From NCBI GenBank assembly GCA_945893145.1, contig CAMDDZ010000047.1, positions 1-42,230 on the forward strand: DNA of 42,230 bases. Reading direction: 5' to 3'. Both the position numbers and the translations under genes were made by a program. Below, piece by piece: positions 39,500 through 42,230 of the stretch (position 1 is its first letter; each line of letters begins with the position of its first letter). The notes beneath the pieces are model-generated. The model was not told where the DNA came from. It ran no database searches and saw only the letters and a program-made list of their open reading frames with translations. The stretch comes from Rhodoplanes serenus. Its GTDB lineage: Bacteria > Pseudomonadota > Alphaproteobacteria > Rhizobiales > Xanthobacteraceae.

Positions 39500-40486
39500 T
39501 TATGGCTCGAGCTTGACGTTTGCAGTCTGGATAACTTTTCGCCAGGTCTCGACTTCGGCCTTGAAGAAGGCCGCGGTATCGGCGAGCGAACCGGTCGTCA
39601 CCTCGGCCGACAGACTGCCCAGGCGTTTCATCACTTCGGGATCGCGCAGCGCCTCGTTGATGTCGGCATGGAGCTTGTTGACGATCGCCTGCGGCGTCTT
39701 CGGCGGGGCGACCAGCGCAAACCAGGTTACCACGACGAAGCCAGGCACCGTCGCCTTGATGGTCGGCACGCCCGGAAATGCAGCCATCGGCTGCTCGGTG
39801 GCGAGCCCGAGCGCGCGAATGGTGCCGCCCTGGATCAGCCTGCCCGCCGCGCCGACGTTGTCGAAGGCGACGTCGATCGTGCCAGCGACCAGGTCCTGCA
39901 TGGCCGGTGCTGCCCCGCGATAATGGATGTGCTGGAATTTGACGCCGGCCATCTGGGCGAACAGTTCGGACGTCAGGTGCGCGGTGGTGCCGATGCCCTG
40001 GGTGCCGGAGTTGAGTTGCCCCGGATGCGCCTTGGCGTAGGCGACGAATTCGGCGACGGTTTTGACATCCTTCAGCCGAGGCGAATTGGTCAGCAGCGCA
40101 TTCGGCACCTTGCCCATCACGGCGAGCGGGATGAACTGGGACGGATCGAACGGCAGCTTGGCATAGAGATTCTGGTTGATGACGAGCGGCGGCGGCGGCG
40201 AGGCGAAAATCGTGTAGCCGTCCGGATCGGAGTGGAAGGCGGCATCCGCTCCGGTGTTGCCGCCGGCGCCGGCGCGGTTCTCGATGATGACCGCCTGCCC
40301 CCATTTGCGGGCCAGATATTCGCCGACCACGCGGGGCATGGCGTCGGCAGTGCCGCCGGGCGGGAACGGCACGATGATCTTCACGGTGCGGTTGGGATAG
40401 TCCTGGGCCTGGCACACGGCCGGCAACACGAAGACGGCTGCGGCCATCGCGGCGAGGATCAGGCTCTTGCGCATCGTCGGCGCCAT
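39500..40486 (-). CDS. Bug/TctC-type tripartite transporter solute receptor
   Basis: The 328-residue protein has a signal peptide (about 5-28) and the Bug family pattern KIIVPFPPGGTADAM near residue 36, followed by ENRAGAGGNTGAD. Bug receptors bind carboxylates or aromatic acids in the periplasm for TctA/TctB-type transporters. No membrane partner is in the window, so it is an orphan receptor here. The ATG at 40486 has GGAG nine bases upstream; an earlier ATG at 40501 is less well placed. It is next to an FAD monooxygenase on the same strand. Confidence 0.94.
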   Translation of the reverse strand: MAPTMRKSLILAAMAAAVFVLPAVCQAQDYPNRTVKIIVPFPPGGTADAMPRVVGEYLARKWGQAVIIENRAGAGGNTGADAAFHSDPDGYTIFASPPPPLVINQNLYAKLPFDPSQFIPLAVMGKVPNALLTNSPRLKDVKTVAEFVAYAKAHPGQLNSGTQGIGTTAHLTSELFAQMAGVKFQHIHYRGAAPAMQDLVAGTIDVAFDNVGAAGRLIQGGTIRALGLATEQPMAAFPGVPTIKATVPGFVVVTWFALVAPPKTPQAIVNKLHADINEALRDPEVMKRLGSLSAEVTTGSLADTAAFFKAEVETWRKVIQTANVKLEP

Positions 40487-40615
40487 GACGTGAGTCTCCA
40501 TTTTTGCTTTCGGCAGGCTAGACGCTTGCGGCAGCGGTTGCCAGCGTCACGCCGCGAATGCGTCGCGACACGTTTTCGCATGAGGCGGCGTCAGACGGCG
40601 CGACGTGATGGTGCA

Positions 40616-42166
40616 TTAGCCGAAGCAGCGGGCGAGATAAGCGTTGAGGCCACGGCCGGCGCCGGCCGGTCCGGTGTAACCCACATAGCCATCGGGACGC
40701 ACCAGCACGATGCCATTGCCGTAGTCGCGGTGAACGTGGCCGCCGACGTCGACGAAAGACCGGCCGATGAAAGATTGATCAGCGTCTGGCGGCGCAATCC
40801 GATACGCCCGCACGGCATCGCGATAACGCGCCTCAATATCCGGCAGCGGTGTCCCGCCGAGCGCCAATAGCGTGAAGTGCGGGCCGCGATAGAGATCGAA
40901 CAGCCGGCAACCAGCGCCCGATGAATCGCGCAAAGGCGCATCCGGCGCTCGGTCGCCCGCGCGGGCAACGCCTTCACCTGTAGGCGGCCGCTCGTCGACG
41001 GACAGCGGCCCGCCACGATAATTCAAGCTGAGCTGCATGTGCTCGCCCTTGCGCGGCTCCTCCTTGTCCTTGGTCTTGCCGAGCCAGTCCTTGTGCATCT
41101 GGCCGACAAACTCGAGGAGATGGGCTGCCACAGCCAGGCGTTCCTGCTCGTAGGTGTTGAGCAGCGCGGCGGGTGCGCCATGCCGCAGCACCTGGCCGAG
41201 CTTCCAGCCGAGATTGTAGGCGTCCTGCACGGCGGTGTTCATGCCCTGCCCGCCCGCCGGCGGATGCACGTGTGCAGCATCGCCCACGAGAAAAACCCGG
41301 CCGGCTTGAAAGTGCTGCGCCATGCCGCTGCGCGAGCCGAACGGCGAGACGAAATAAACCTCCGTGACATTGAGCTCAGGACGGCCGGTGCGCTGCTTGA
41401 CCAGTGCGCGCAGCGACTCGATCGACACGTCGGGCAGATCGCGCTCGAACTTGGCGTAAAGTTGGAACGCATGATCCATCCGGGCGAGCGGGCCAAGCCA
41501 CAGCGCCCCGCCCTCGGCCTGGTCCCACATGTGCCAATGGCTCGGTTCGAGCTCCGGGATCACCACGTCGGCGGTGATCATCGGGTGCGGATCGATCGCT
41601 TCGCTGACAAAGTTCACACCGATCGCGCCGCGCACAAAGCCACGCGAACCGTCCGCACCGGCCGCGTAGGCGGCACGCAGGGTTACGATCTGGCCATTGG
41701 CATGTTCCAGCGTTGCCGTGACACCATCGCGATCCTGAACAAGACTGACGAGTTGGGTGCCGAACTCGACACGTCCGCCGAACACCGCCAACCGCGCGCG
41801 CAAAATTTCCAGCGCGCGCGACTGCGGCAGCATCCACATGCTCGGATAGGGAACGTCGGGTGTGGCTTCGCGGCGTTCGATGCGGTGAAATTTCGCAGGC
41901 CCCAGTTGCCTTGGGCCATCCCACGCCATTGCGGGCAGATACGGTCCTCCCGCGGTATGCACAGCCTCGATTACGCCGAGGTCGTCATAGACCTCAAGCG
42001 TGCGCGGCTGGATGCCCTTGCCGCGCGAGCCGGCGCGATGATCCGGCGGCGCGCCCTGCATCTCAACCAGGCGAAACCGCACGTCGCGCCGCGCCAGATC
42101 GCAGGCCAGCACAAGACCGGCCGGGCCTGCGCCCGCGATCAATACGTCGGTGTCACACTCATTCAT
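40616..42166 (-). CDS. FAD-dependent aromatic monooxygenase (PheA/TfdB family)
   Basis: The 516-residue protein has the FAD motif DVLIAGAGPAGLVLACDLAR at the N-terminus, the DG motif AAGADGSRGFVRGAIG near residue 170 and the GD motif VFLVGDAAHVHPPAGGQGMN near residue 295, as in flavin hydroxylases of phenols and similar rings. A C-terminal thioredoxin-like domain (about 415-510) is typical of the PheA/TfdB branch. The substrate is unknown. The neighbouring Bug receptor on the same strand, 129 bases downstream, suggests uptake and attack of one aromatic acid. Confidence 0.92.
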   Translation of the reverse strand: MNECDTDVLIAGAGPAGLVLACDLARRDVRFRLVEMQGAPPDHRAGSRGKGIQPRTLEVYDDLGVIEAVHTAGGPYLPAMAWDGPRQLGPAKFHRIERREATPDVPYPSMWMLPQSRALEILRARLAVFGGRVEFGTQLVSLVQDRDGVTATLEHANGQIVTLRAAYAAGADGSRGFVRGAIGVNFVSEAIDPHPMITADVVIPELEPSHWHMWDQAEGGALWLGPLARMDHAFQLYAKFERDLPDVSIESLRALVKQRTGRPELNVTEVYFVSPFGSRSGMAQHFQAGRVFLVGDAAHVHPPAGGQGMNTAVQDAYNLGWKLGQVLRHGAPAALLNTYEQERLAVAAHLLEFVGQMHKDWLGKTKDKEEPRKGEHMQLSLNYRGGPLSVDERPPTGEGVARAGDRAPDAPLRDSSGAGCRLFDLYRGPHFTLLALGGTPLPDIEARYRDAVRAYRIAPPDADQSFIGRSFVDVGGHVHRDYGNGIVLVRPDGYVGYTGPAGAGRGLNAYLARCFG

Positions 42167-42230
42167 GCCCGACGCAGGCTAGACACTTGCGTCCGGCCGT
42201 TCCAGCATCGCGCCGCCAACAGCGCCAGAG

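Overview
The window comes from the chromosome of a GC-rich, flagellated alphaproteobacterium. The FliX, FlbT and FlaF genes, a MotE-like protein, a DUF6468 gene and a single-cysteine DksA point to the order Hyphomicrobiales, probably the Bradyrhizobium/Rhodopseudomonas/Xanthobacteraceae side. This placement rests on gene content and remembered family sequences, not on a search.

Layout. From 1 to about 28.1 kb is one large flagellar cluster: the end of fliO and fliP; a leftward block fliL-fliM-DUF6468-motE-like gene followed by a giant TPR protein; rightward flgF-flgG-flgA-flgH; an inserted 2OG-Fe(II) oxygenase; leftward fliX and dksA; rightward flgI-flgJ-flgN; a small FlaG-like gene, a TPR/GT41 glycosyltransferase, two near-identical flagellins and flbT-flaF; and leftward flgE-flgK-flgL. 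From 28.2 to 42.2 kb are accessory and housekeeping genes: msrA-msrB, an orphan MoxR ATPase, a tightly coupled three-gene module of unknown envelope proteins (30.6-33.0 kb), a DAO-type oxidase, a SixA-like phosphatase, a universal stress protein, an unknown TPR/membrane pair, a frameshifted small membrane protein gene, an MFS exporter, a Bug-type solute receptor and an FAD monooxygenase.

How the genes work together. The flagellar part makes export apparatus (FliO, FliP), switch (FliM), stator-associated proteins (FliL, MotE-like), rod (FlgF, FlgG, FlgJ), P and L rings (FlgI, FlgH, with FlgA as chaperone), hook and junction (FlgE, FlgK, FlgL), filament (two flagellins), a likely flagellin glycosyltransferase and flagellin regulators (FlbT, FlaF). 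The regulatory DNA is coherent. Three sigma-54-type promoters precede flgF, flgI and flgE, and each has the same 15-bp near-palindrome (consensus SGGMAAATTTTGCCG) about 80-105 bp upstream in the same orientation. That is the layout expected of an enhancer for an FlbD-like activator. CtrA-type boxes (TTAA-N7-TTAA, exact or with one mismatch) precede the giant TPR gene and fliX, and half-sites lie upstream of fliL. This suggests a Caulobacter-like hierarchy: CtrA for early genes, FliX/FlbD with sigma-54 for rod, ring and hook genes, and FlbT/FlaF for flagellin.

The points most worth following are the shared enhancer/sigma-54 architecture, the three-gene envelope module beside the orphan MoxR, DksA with an Asn-Gly-His minisatellite and a lost zinc finger, the nested palindromic repeat between msrA and msrB, and a minus-strand terminator with no gene in front of the first flagellin. 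No CRISPR array, tRNA, rRNA, complete insertion sequence or prophage was seen.
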